DNA of 64,000 nt. Source: an uncultured Victivallales bacterium (lineage in GTDB: Bacteria; Verrucomicrobiota; Lentisphaeria; Victivallales; UBA1829). Below, piece after piece: positions 43,469-51,139 of this stretch. The translations under genes were made by a program, and so were the position numbers. Location: positions 1-64,000 of the forward strand of contig CALXRI010000014.1 of NCBI GenBank assembly GCA_944390795.1, given 5' to 3'. How positions within the stretch are numbered: the first letter of the stretch is position 1; every line of letters starts with the position of its first letter. Below the pieces are notes generated by a model. The model did no database searches and was not told where the DNA came from. It was given only the letters and a program-made list of their open reading frames with translations.

Positions 43469-44245
43469 ATGAAGAAAGGAATCGGAATTGCGGCCGGATG
43501 CGTGTCGCTCCTGCTTTTTTCCGCGTGTTCCCATCTCTCCCCCTCCGCAATGAGGGCGGAATACACGGATGCGGAACCTCCCGCGGATCTCTCCGGAGCC
43601 GCATGGCGCAATGCGCCGGAATACCGTTTCACGCCGTACAGCGCGGGACCGTGGTATCAGGAGATTGAACGCGTTTCCGGCATGCGGGGACGTGTTCTGG
43701 AGGGCGGCGCAGTCCGTCTGCTCTGGAATGAAAAATATCTTTACGTCGGCGTCCGGATGGAGGACAGCGACATCGTGGACGAGGCGGTCCGCGATCAGAC
43801 GCACATCTTCACGCAGGCGGATGCCGTCGAGCTGTTTCTCAAGCACGAGGCATATCCCTGCTACTGGGAAATCTACGGCAGCGCCGGAGGAAGGAAAACC
43901 TGTTATTTCTTTCCCGGACGCGGCCGTCTCGGCCTGCCAGGCAGCAGCAGATACCGTCACGGTGTAACCGTAAGGACTTCCCTTTGCGGAACGCTCAACA
44001 GTGAGAAGGACCGCGATCGCGGGTGGACGCTTCTGATCAAGGTGCCCGCCGCGGATCTCACTCGTCATGGCGCGGAATGGAAAGCGGGCGAAAAATGGAC
44101 CATTCATCTGGTCCGGCACAACTATTCGGTTTATCTGCCGAGCAGGGAAGTCAGCGTTTTTCCGGAATTTCATGCGGGCAATCCGCACTTCCATGAAGGA
44201 TATGCGCCGCTTGTTCTTGCAAAACGGGGAGAGAAGTTGAAATGA
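43469..44245 (+). CDS. CBM9-like lipoprotein
   Basis: The 258-residue protein has a lipobox (LLLFSAC|S, Cys about residue 20) and a CBM9-type beta-sandwich (about 30-240: AAWRNAPEYRF, LWNEKYLYVGVRMEDSDI, ADAVELFLKHEAY, GWTLLIKVPAADL). It would be anchored in the outer membrane and hold a sugar polymer or its end. It follows the giant protein by 10 bases and overlaps GH127 by four bases. Confidence 0.82.
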   Translation: MKKGIGIAAGCVSLLLFSACSHLSPSAMRAEYTDAEPPADLSGAAWRNAPEYRFTPYSAGPWYQEIERVSGMRGRVLEGGAVRLLWNEKYLYVGVRMEDSDIVDEAVRDQTHIFTQADAVELFLKHEAYPCYWEIYGSAGGRKTCYFFPGRGRLGLPGSSRYRHGVTVRTSLCGTLNSEKDRDRGWTLLIKVPAADLTRHGAEWKAGEKWTIHLVRHNYSVYLPSREVSVFPEFHAGNPHFHEGYAPLVLAKRGEKLK

Positions 44246-45990
44246 GGTGTTTTTACAATCTGCCGCCCCGCGCTGTCCGTCTTGAGGGACCTATGGGAAA
44301 GGCATTGCGTCTCACGGTTGAAAACCGCCTGAAAAAAGTGGACTATGCGCATCTTGTCGATCCTTTCCGGCGCCGCAGGGAGCGGGACGGACTTTGGCGC
44401 TGTGAATTCTGGGGGAAGATTGTGCGTTCCGCCATTCATGCATGGCGGGCGACCGGGGACCGTGAACTCCTTTCCATGATTCGGACTACGGTGGACGATC
44501 TGCTTTCCACACAGACGCCGGACGGATGCATCAGTTCCTATCCGGAAGAAAAACAGACTTCCGCCTGGGATGTCTGGGGGAGGAAATATGTCCTGCTGGC
44601 GCTGATCCGCTATTATGAGGAGGTTGATCCGGACAGGCGCGTGAAACAGGCGTGCACGGATCTGCTGGATCATCTGATGCGCCAGATCCCTTCCGGGGGG
44701 AAAATGAAGGAATACGGGGAGCATCAGGGACTTGCGTCGTCGTCCATCCTCGGCGCGGTTGTCGGCGTCTATCGCATTGCCGGAGAAGCGCGCCATCTGG
44801 AGTATGCCCGCGGAATCGCAGGCTCCGGATGTTCCCTGAAACACAATATTTTCCGCGCCGCAGCGGCAGGGGTTCCTCCCGCCGAAATCGGAAACGGGAA
44901 AGCCTATGAACTGACGTCATGTTTCCAGGGGCTCGCGGAGCTGTACCGCGCGGATCCGCATCCGGAATATCTTGCCGCGGCAATCCGTTACCGGGAACTG
45001 GTGCGGGATTATGAAATTTTCATTACCGGAGCCGGCGGTCTCAAGGACCTCGGCGGGGAATACTGGCATTACGGGAAATGGGGGCAGACACGGCACGATC
45101 CGGGCGTCATGCTCGGGGAAACCTGCATCACAACCACCTGGATCCGGTACAATGACCTGATTCTCCGTCTGACCGGCGACTGCGGCGCAGCCGGGGAGCT
45201 CGAACGTGTCTTCTACAACGCCGCCCTCGGCGAGATGACGCCGGATGCGGATTCCTGGATGCATGCGAATCCGACTCCGCTGGCGGGAAGCGCGTTCAAA
45301 CGCCCGGCGGATGACCAGATCACGGGGTTCGGGGAAGACTGCTGTCTGGCACAGGGGCCCGAGGCGATTGCCATGGCGCCGCTCTCCGCCGTCATGCGGA
45401 CGGACGACGGAATCGCGGTCAACTGCTATGAGGATCTGGAGGCGGACTTCACCACGCCCGGCGGGCAGTGCGCATCGCTCCGGATTTCAGGCGGCTATCC
45501 GTTTGCCGGAAGGGTAAAGCTTTCCCTTGCGCTTTCCCGTGCGGAAAACTGGACGCTCATGCTCCGGATTCCGGAGTGGTGGAGCGCCGGATCCTTTCTC
45601 CGGGTCAACGGATGCGGCATGACGCCGGAGCCGGGAAGATACCTCGCTTTGAAACGGGAATGGCGGACGGGCGATGAGATTGAAATCGAATTCGATCTTA
45701 CCGTGCGTGCCGTGCGGTCGCCGGACATCACCCGGATCGCATTCTGTTCCGGACCTCTTGTGCTTGCGCAGGATTCCCGCCTTTCCGATGTGGACGCTCC
45801 GGTATCCGGCGCTGCAGGGGGCGCGCGCATGCCGGAGTCGAGCCTGCCGGAGGGGATCAGCGCCGCCTGGGAACTTGCCGACGGCACGAGACTCTGCTGC
45901 TATGCCGAGGCCGGGAACTGTTTTTCGCGGGAAAACCCGTTTACCGTATGGTGCCCGCCGCGGCATCCGGATTTATTCAAAAAAAATTAG
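44242..45990 (+). CDS. GH127 glycoside hydrolase, putative beta-L-arabinofuranosidase
   Basis: The 582-residue protein has the (alpha/alpha)6-barrel features of GH127. The zinc-site segments are visible: GETCITTTWIRYND supplies Glu and Cys and GEDCCLAQGPEA supplies the Cys-Cys pair, one of which is the nucleophile. Early TQTPDGCISSYP and EYGEHQG also match. GH127 enzymes release beta-L-arabinofuranose or related sugars. No signal peptide is present, so it acts in the cytoplasm on imported oligosaccharides. It overlaps the CBM9 lipoprotein (ATGA). The following 166 bases are unassigned. Confidence 0.87.
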   Translation: MRCFYNLPPRAVRLEGPMGKALRLTVENRLKKVDYAHLVDPFRRRRERDGLWRCEFWGKIVRSAIHAWRATGDRELLSMIRTTVDDLLSTQTPDGCISSYPEEKQTSAWDVWGRKYVLLALIRYYEEVDPDRRVKQACTDLLDHLMRQIPSGGKMKEYGEHQGLASSSILGAVVGVYRIAGEARHLEYARGIAGSGCSLKHNIFRAAAAGVPPAEIGNGKAYELTSCFQGLAELYRADPHPEYLAAAIRYRELVRDYEIFITGAGGLKDLGGEYWHYGKWGQTRHDPGVMLGETCITTTWIRYNDLILRLTGDCGAAGELERVFYNAALGEMTPDADSWMHANPTPLAGSAFKRPADDQITGFGEDCCLAQGPEAIAMAPLSAVMRTDDGIAVNCYEDLEADFTTPGGQCASLRISGGYPFAGRVKLSLALSRAENWTLMLRIPEWWSAGSFLRVNGCGMTPEPGRYLALKREWRTGDEIEIEFDLTVRAVRSPDITRIAFCSGPLVLAQDSRLSDVDAPVSGAAGGARMPESSLPEGISAAWELADGTRLCCYAEAGNCFSRENPFTVWCPPRHPDLFKKN

Positions 45991-46156
45991 GTTGATGCCG
46001 CGATGCTCTGCATTGCCGAAAATTGCCTCGTGCAGGACTTTCAGGCCTGCCGCGGTCCAGCTGCGCAAGCTGGCCGCCGGAGGCGAAATCAGCGATATCG
46101 CGCATGTCTGCATCGCGGTAATTGATTCTTTCACTCAAATTGAGGAGCATGGAACG
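45991..46156. other. Unassigned gap with a hairpin in the glycan operon
   Basis: A bulged stem GCGG(T)CCAGCT (46052-46062) and AGCTGGCCGC (46068-46077) with loop GCGCA lies in this gap, where the next gene's frame also stays open upstream of its ATG. It could be an RNA-processing or attenuation element, or a remnant of a gene. No T-run follows. Confidence 0.4.
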
Positions 46157-47128
46157 ATGGAGGATTCAGCTGAACACTACACACTGTCCTATCCGGTATG
46201 GAGCGTGACCTGGGACGGGAGGCGGATCTGCGGACGTCCCCTGGAGGAGTCCTGCCGCCAGCTGGACGAGCTGGCCGCATGCGGGATTTACGAAGTGATG
46301 CTTTCCGGATACCACTGCGAAGAGGAGGCGGATTTCGACATGGATGCCGAAACCGTGAAACTCGGCGCCGCCCTTCGGGAACGCGGCATGAAAGGCGCAC
46401 AGCATCACTCTCTTGTCAGCATGTGGACCACTCCGGGAGAATCGCAGGCGGAGGTGATCCGCAGGATGAAGAAATGCGTGGACTATACCGCCAATCTGAA
46501 TGCGGATGTCGTGGTTTTCCATGCCATGAAATTTCTCGGAGGAACGGATATGGGGGAGGATATCAGGCGGCGTCTGGAGGATGCCGTTGCGCGTACCTCG
46601 GAGGCCGCCGTGCGGGAAACGATTCAGGAAAATCTTCATGCGGCGGGGCAATACGCGAGAGAGCGCGGCGTCCTGATCGCTCTGGAGAATCTGGACCGTT
46701 TCACGCCCTGGTGCGATATGGCGAACCTGCCGGAACTTGTCCGCGGCGCGGATTCGGAGGCGGTCGGTTTCTGTCTGGACACCGGTCACGCATGGTGCTG
46801 CGGCCGCGATCCGGCGGAATGGGTTCCGGTCATGGGGGACAAACTGTTCACCACCCATGTGCACGACAATCACGGACTTCCGGCAAAATTCGCCGGGAGC
46901 GGAGGATTGATTGATGTCGTCAATGAGCATCTGGATGAGCATCTTTCCCCCGGACTCGGCACAATTTCCTGGAGGGATTTCATCCGCGCTCTTCGGAAGT
47001 CCGGCTATCGCAGGACGCTGAACTTTGAAACCAACGGATGGCCCGGACTTGAAGGGCGGGACGCCTACCGATTCGCAATTCAGTTCTGGCGGACCTGCGA
47101 ATGTCTTGCGGCGGAACACGCAAACTGA
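46157..47128 (+). CDS. Sugar phosphate isomerase/epimerase, xylose isomerase-like TIM barrel
   Basis: The 323-residue protein is an AP endonuclease family 2-like TIM barrel: GIYEVMLSGYHC, VVVFHAMKFLGG, GVLIALENLDRF (metal Glu), VGFCLDTGHAWCCG (metal Asp and His), FTTHVHDNHG and RTLNFETNGWP (metal Glu). These metal-ligand positions match sugar isomerases and epimerases. No signal peptide. ATG 46157 has GAGGAG 9 bases upstream. Its sugar substrate is unknown; arabinose or a related pentose would fit GH127. Confidence 0.85.
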   Translation: MEDSAEHYTLSYPVWSVTWDGRRICGRPLEESCRQLDELAACGIYEVMLSGYHCEEEADFDMDAETVKLGAALRERGMKGAQHHSLVSMWTTPGESQAEVIRRMKKCVDYTANLNADVVVFHAMKFLGGTDMGEDIRRRLEDAVARTSEAAVRETIQENLHAAGQYARERGVLIALENLDRFTPWCDMANLPELVRGADSEAVGFCLDTGHAWCCGRDPAEWVPVMGDKLFTTHVHDNHGLPAKFAGSGGLIDVVNEHLDEHLSPGLGTISWRDFIRALRKSGYRRTLNFETNGWPGLEGRDAYRFAIQFWRTCECLAAEHAN

Positions 47129-47149
47129 TGCAGAGGAGGCCGAAGTCTC

Positions 47150-48007
47150 ATGGGTAGAACAGAAAAAAACATATGCAGGAGACCGCATGGAAGCAATTTC
47201 ACCCTGGTGGAGCTTCTCGTTGTAATTGCGGTCATCGCGATTCTGGCCGGCATGCTGCTGCCGGCCTTGAGCCGGGCGCGGGATGTGGCAAAACGCATCG
47301 GATGCAGCTCCATTCTGAAAAACTTTGGCGTATGGGACATGGCATATACGCAGGATTACAACGGATACGGCACTCCGTTCCAGACCGACAGCATGAACTG
47401 GAGCAGTTTCTACAATACCAATTACCTGAACAGAAAATCCGGCAATACCGCCTCCACCTGGCAGCAGAACAATTACATTGAGCTGAAGTTGCGCTGTCCC
47501 GCCACAAATCTGACGGTTGAAGGCGTTTTCGCCACTCATCCGGGGGATTACTGGAATTATATTGCGGCCGCGTTTCCCTACGGGAGAAATTCCTGTTACG
47601 GATACTGGTCCGCGACAGGGGGAGAGCGGCTTTGCATCCGGGTGGCCAGGATCAAGTATCCTTCCCGGCGGATCACCTTCGGGGATCGGATGGAGGGGAT
47701 CACTCCGCCGGGATCGGATCCGAGCGGATCCGGCGGACTGATCCGTGCGCTCTCGGTGGACCGTCCCGTCGGAGACCAGCATCACAAATCCACGCCGCTG
47801 GCTTTTCAGGATGGTCGTGTGGAGGCTGTGAATCCGTATCTGGTCAATCCCATCGGAACCCTGCCCGGGAGCGTGGACTCCTCCACCAACAAAACCGTCG
47901 TGCAGTTCACCAAGGGGAGCATCGGCAGCTCCTCGCCGGACATCAAATATCTCTGGGGGAGTAACGGCGCCTCCGTCGGCGGCGATTACCGGTATGACTA
48001 CCCGTGA
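47150..48007 (+). CDS. Prepilin-type protein with H-x9-DG motif, LacI operon
   Basis: The 285-residue protein has a prepilin helix ([20 protein letters not shown], Glu at +5; about 17-36) and the H-x9-DG motif ([17 protein letters not shown]). It is preceded by a rather long leader of 16 residues. GAGGAGG lies upstream. It is the pseudopilin of the LacI operon, between the isomerase and the HAD phosphatase, so it appears to be co-expressed with the glycan enzymes. Confidence 0.87.
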   Translation: MGRTEKNICRRPHGSNFTLVELLVVIAVIAILAGMLLPALSRARDVAKRIGCSSILKNFGVWDMAYTQDYNGYGTPFQTDSMNWSSFYNTNYLNRKSGNTASTWQQNNYIELKLRCPATNLTVEGVFATHPGDYWNYIAAAFPYGRNSCYGYWSATGGERLCIRVARIKYPSRRITFGDRMEGITPPGSDPSGSGGLIRALSVDRPVGDQHHKSTPLAFQDGRVEAVNPYLVNPIGTLPGSVDSSTNKTVVQFTKGSIGSSSPDIKYLWGSNGASVGGDYRYDYP

Positions 48008-48027
48008 CAAGCAATCGGAGAGACCGT

Positions 48028-48699
48028 ATGAAACAGAAAATCTGCGATTTCCAATATTACATTTTTGACATAGACGGAACACTCACGCGTTACCGCGAGA
48101 CCGTGAAGGCGGAAAATTTTCTGCACCGGAATTTCCTGTTTCCCGTTCTGCGCGATATGATGGTGGAGCGCGGCATGGGAAGAAAAGAGGCCGAAGACGG
48201 CATCCTGAAAGTCACGGAACAGGTTGTTTTCTGGGACTATACGGATATTGTCTCCGCATTCGGGCTTCCTGCGAAAGAGGCCTATGACCGGATGTGGGAA
48301 TGGCACAGAAACAATCTGGAAGCGTATGACGACGCGGTGGAAATGGCGAAACGTCTTTTCAAGGAGGGAAAGACTCTCTTCATCGTCAGCAACAACCCGT
48401 ATTCGGGATGCTGCATGAAGCTGCGGGTCTGCGGGCTTGCCGATGAATTCGGGTCTTCCTGGTTCCGGCGGATTCTCGGAACCGACAGGCTGCGGGGATG
48501 CAAATGCGAACCCGGCGTATGGCAGAGGGCTGTCGATCAGATTCCCGTCGATCCTGCAGAGATCTGCGTCATCGGGGACAATCCGCTGGAGGATGGCGAA
48601 CTTCCGCGGAGATGCGGAGTCGGAAAGACGATCCTGCTGCCGCGGGGAAAGTGTCTGCGCGGCATTGATTACGGAAATGAAGAAGAAAGGAATGTTTGA
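48028..48699 (+). CDS. HAD-superfamily phosphatase
   Basis: The 223-residue protein has the HAD motifs IFDIDGTLT (nucleophile Asp), TLFIVSNNP (motif II) and CVIGDNPLEDGE (metal Asp residues). A helical cap lies between about residues 25 and 100. It would dephosphorylate a small phosphorylated sugar. ATG 48028 follows CGGAGA; a GTG at 48004 is less likely. It lies four bases before the ADP-ribosylglycohydrolase-like gene. Confidence 0.85.
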   Translation: MKQKICDFQYYIFDIDGTLTRYRETVKAENFLHRNFLFPVLRDMMVERGMGRKEAEDGILKVTEQVVFWDYTDIVSAFGLPAKEAYDRMWEWHRNNLEAYDDAVEMAKRLFKEGKTLFIVSNNPYSGCCMKLRVCGLADEFGSSWFRRILGTDRLRGCKCEPGVWQRAVDQIPVDPAEICVIGDNPLEDGELPRRCGVGKTILLPRGKCLRGIDYGNEEERNV

Positions 48700-48702
48700 A
48701 AG

Positions 48703-50172
48703 ATGAATTCGGCAGAGGACAGGAGAAAAGTTCTGGGCGCGTGGCTCGGCAAGGCGGTCGGGGGGACGCTGGGGCAGCCATGGGAGGGGTGTCGGGGGCC
48801 GCTTGCCCTCACTTATTATGACCCCGTTCCGACGGGAATGATGCCGAATGACGATCTGGATCTCCAGGTCGTCTGGGCCTGCCGCCTGGCAACGGACTGG
48901 AATGGCGTGGTGTCGCTCGAACATTTCGCGGACGCATGGCTCAGAAACATCGGCTTCCCCTGTGATGAATACGGTGTGGTGATCCGCAATCTCAGACTCG
49001 GCATCCCTCCGCCCTGGTCCGGGCGCTATGACAACTGGTTCACGGACGGTCTCGGGGGCGCGATCCGCGCCGAACTCTGGGCTGTTCTTGCTCCCGGCGA
49101 TCCGGAACTTGCCGCCGCACTTGCGGGCATGGACGCTTCGCTGGATCATGACGGGAACGGAATTTACGCCGAACAGTTCCTTGCCGCTCTGGAGAGCTGC
49201 GCCTTTCAGGAATCCGATGTAAAGCGGCTGATTGAAAAGGGGCTTTCCGTGATTCCCGCCGGTTCTCTTCTGCACAGGGCGGTTTCGGATACGGTTTCAT
49301 GGTGCGGGGACGGCAGGAATTTTACGGAGATCAGAGAGCTTGTCATGCGCCATTACGGCAGTCCCAATTTCACGGATGTCAAGATGAACCTCTCCTTTGT
49401 GACGGCGGCTCTCCTGCTCGGCGGCGGAGATTTTGAGAAATCGGTCTGCACAGCAGTCAATTTCGGGCAGGACGCCGACTGCACCGGCGCCACGGTCGGA
49501 GCCATTCTCGGGATTATGAATCCGGATTCCATCCCGGAGCGCTGGCTGGCTCCGATCGGACGGGAGCTTGTTCTCAATGCGGGGATTGCCGGAGTGGATG
49601 CGCCTCCGACGCTTGATGCGTTTACCGATCTTGTGATGGCTCTCCGGAGCAGAGTGCGGATTGAGAAGAGCGAACTTCCCGCTCCGGACCTCGCGCAGTT
49701 CCGCATCCCGTTCCGCCGTTCGGTGTTCCGTCCCTGGTTTGCAGCGGATTTCCGCAAGTTCGATCCGGCGCCATCGCCGGATCCGGAGCCCTTTCTTGCG
49801 CCGGGCAATCTTTTCCGGGTGGATTTTTCGGATCTTCCGCCGGAATCCATGCTCATGCTTGAGACGGATTTCACGCTTCCCGCGGATGGTTTCGCGCGTC
49901 TTCTGGTGAACACTCCGGCCAATATGCGCGTATGGGTGGACGGCGTCTGGCGTTTCGGACGGGAAGGCGGCGTCATGATTCCCGCCTTCCACAGGGCGCC
50001 GCTGAATCAGATGGCGGATCTCTTTCTGGAAAAGGGGCCGCATACGCTCCGGATCGGGCTGGCTCCCGCGGATGAGGCGATGCGCCAGGCGGAACTTCTG
50101 TTCGGAATCGCGGATGAGAACAATCACTGGATTCCCGGAATTTTCCGCCGGGATCCCGGAAATCCGGTCTGA
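48703..50172 (+). CDS. ADP-ribosylglycohydrolase-like protein with C-terminal beta domain
   Basis: The 489-residue protein has an ADP-ribosylglycohydrolase domain (about 1-320): VLGAWLGKAVGGTLGQPW, PNDDLDLQ and GQDADCTGATVGAI, corresponding to the magnesium sites. The usual T-D-D-T is N-D-D-L, so it diverges from DraG. About 150 residues of a beta-rich domain follow (RVDFSDLPPESM, TLPADGFARLLVN). In a glycan operon it more likely cleaves an N- or O-glycosidic bond of a sugar than ADP-ribosyl protein; this is inference. It is the last gene of the plus-strand operon. Confidence 0.8.
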   Translation: MNSAEDRRKVLGAWLGKAVGGTLGQPWEGCRGPLALTYYDPVPTGMMPNDDLDLQVVWACRLATDWNGVVSLEHFADAWLRNIGFPCDEYGVVIRNLRLGIPPPWSGRYDNWFTDGLGGAIRAELWAVLAPGDPELAAALAGMDASLDHDGNGIYAEQFLAALESCAFQESDVKRLIEKGLSVIPAGSLLHRAVSDTVSWCGDGRNFTEIRELVMRHYGSPNFTDVKMNLSFVTAALLLGGGDFEKSVCTAVNFGQDADCTGATVGAILGIMNPDSIPERWLAPIGRELVLNAGIAGVDAPPTLDAFTDLVMALRSRVRIEKSELPAPDLAQFRIPFRRSVFRPWFAADFRKFDPAPSPDPEPFLAPGNLFRVDFSDLPPESMLMLETDFTLPADGFARLLVNTPANMRVWVDGVWRFGREGGVMIPAFHRAPLNQMADLFLEKGPHTLRIGLAPADEAMRQAELLFGIADENNHWIPGIFRRDPGNPV

Positions 50173-50265
50173 TGCGTGTTCCATGCTCCCGCCCGTTTTT
50201 TGCTTCCCGCCGGAAATACCGGAAAAACCTCCTCGTTGAGCGGACGATGCCTGCGGGAACGGAAA

Positions 50266-50294
50266 TCACGCCGTCCGGATCCGGAGAGGCGTGA
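50266..50294. terminator. Possible convergent terminator hairpin
   Basis: TCACGCC (50266-50272) pairs with GGCGTGA (50288-50294), and the 12-base palindrome TCCGGATCCGGA (50274-50285) extends the stem. It lies between convergent operons, but there is no strong T-run on either strand. The 50173-50302 gap holds no gene. Confidence 0.4.
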
Positions 50295-50302
50295 AGGAGA
50301 AC

Positions 50303-51139
50303 TCACCAGTTGTCGGATGCGTTTTTCTTCCAGGGATTCCAGAATGTGGTATCGGCGTCTCCTGCCCGGCGCTGGTGGCTTGGCATCCTGTTTCGGGTAA
50401 TTGCCGCGACGTGCAGATCCAGAAAGAGGATATTGCAGTTCCCCGGTCCGTTCAGAAGCGGGTTGTCCGTTCCCGCGCCGTCCGCGCCGGTATCCGACTG
50501 AGGATTGTCGTGCGGAAAAGCGGGCCACATCACCTTGGTATAGCTGGTCTGATACTGTCCCAGCGCAACTTCCGCGAAATAACATCCGCGCGACGGCATG
50601 CGGACCTGATGCAGTCTGCCTGCTCCTGAGATGCTCCCATCCGAGCTGAAAGCCAGCTTTGCGAGCAATCCGATGCCGGGGACGTCATTCGTGTTCTGCG
50701 ACTCCCATTTGCGCACGGGACAGGCAAACGGAGACAGGACACTGCCCGAGGACTTTCTGGAGTAACCGCCGATTACGGCATTTTTTGTCATACCGCAGTA
50801 GGGCGCCAGCTGGCCGTCCGTTCCGTTGAACCAGTAGAGTCTCGGAGAATAATAGCTGTTGGTGTAAAGGACCGGCCAGTCGTTGCTGTCGGAGGAGTAA
50901 AGAGCGGCGGCTTTTCCGAGCATGCTCATGTTTCCGACGCACCGGATCCGCTGCGCCATGTCTTTGACGCGCTGCAGGGCCGGCAGCAGCATGGCGGCGA
51001 GGATCGCAATAATCGCAATTACAATCAGAAGCTCGATCAATGTGAAAAGCGGTCTCCTTTCCTGTTTTTCCCGCAGGATCCGCTGCTGCGGGAGGCCGGG
51101 AGCCCATGATGGTTTCCGTGCAGGTCGGCAATTTGTCAT
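50303..51139 (-). CDS. Prepilin-type protein, end of the GntR-SBP operon
   Basis: The 278-residue protein has a prepilin helix (FTLIELLIVIAIIAILAAML, Glu at +5), preceded by an unusually long 31-residue leader. H-x9-DG is degenerate: the end shows NCNILFLDLHVAA with no His partner in place. The ATG overlaps the beta-helix stop by four bases, so it is translated with that protein. It closes the four-gene minus-strand operon. Confidence 0.85.
   Translation of the reverse strand: MTNCRPARKPSWAPGLPQQRILREKQERRPLFTLIELLIVIAIIAILAAMLLPALQRVKDMAQRIRCVGNMSMLGKAAALYSSDSNDWPVLYTNSYYSPRLYWFNGTDGQLAPYCGMTKNAVIGGYSRKSSGSVLSPFACPVRKWESQNTNDVPGIGLLAKLAFSSDGSISGAGRLHQVRMPSRGCYFAEVALGQYQTSYTKVMWPAFPHDNPQSDTGADGAGTDNPLLNGPGNCNILFLDLHVAAITRNRMPSHQRRAGDADTTFWNPWKKNASDNW

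Noticed and set aside
39187-43632. A 1481-codon open frame on the minus strand opposite the giant secreted protein
   Set aside because: It is antisense to a well-supported gene with signal peptide and domains. Long antisense frames are expected with this codon bias. No start signal or family is visible.
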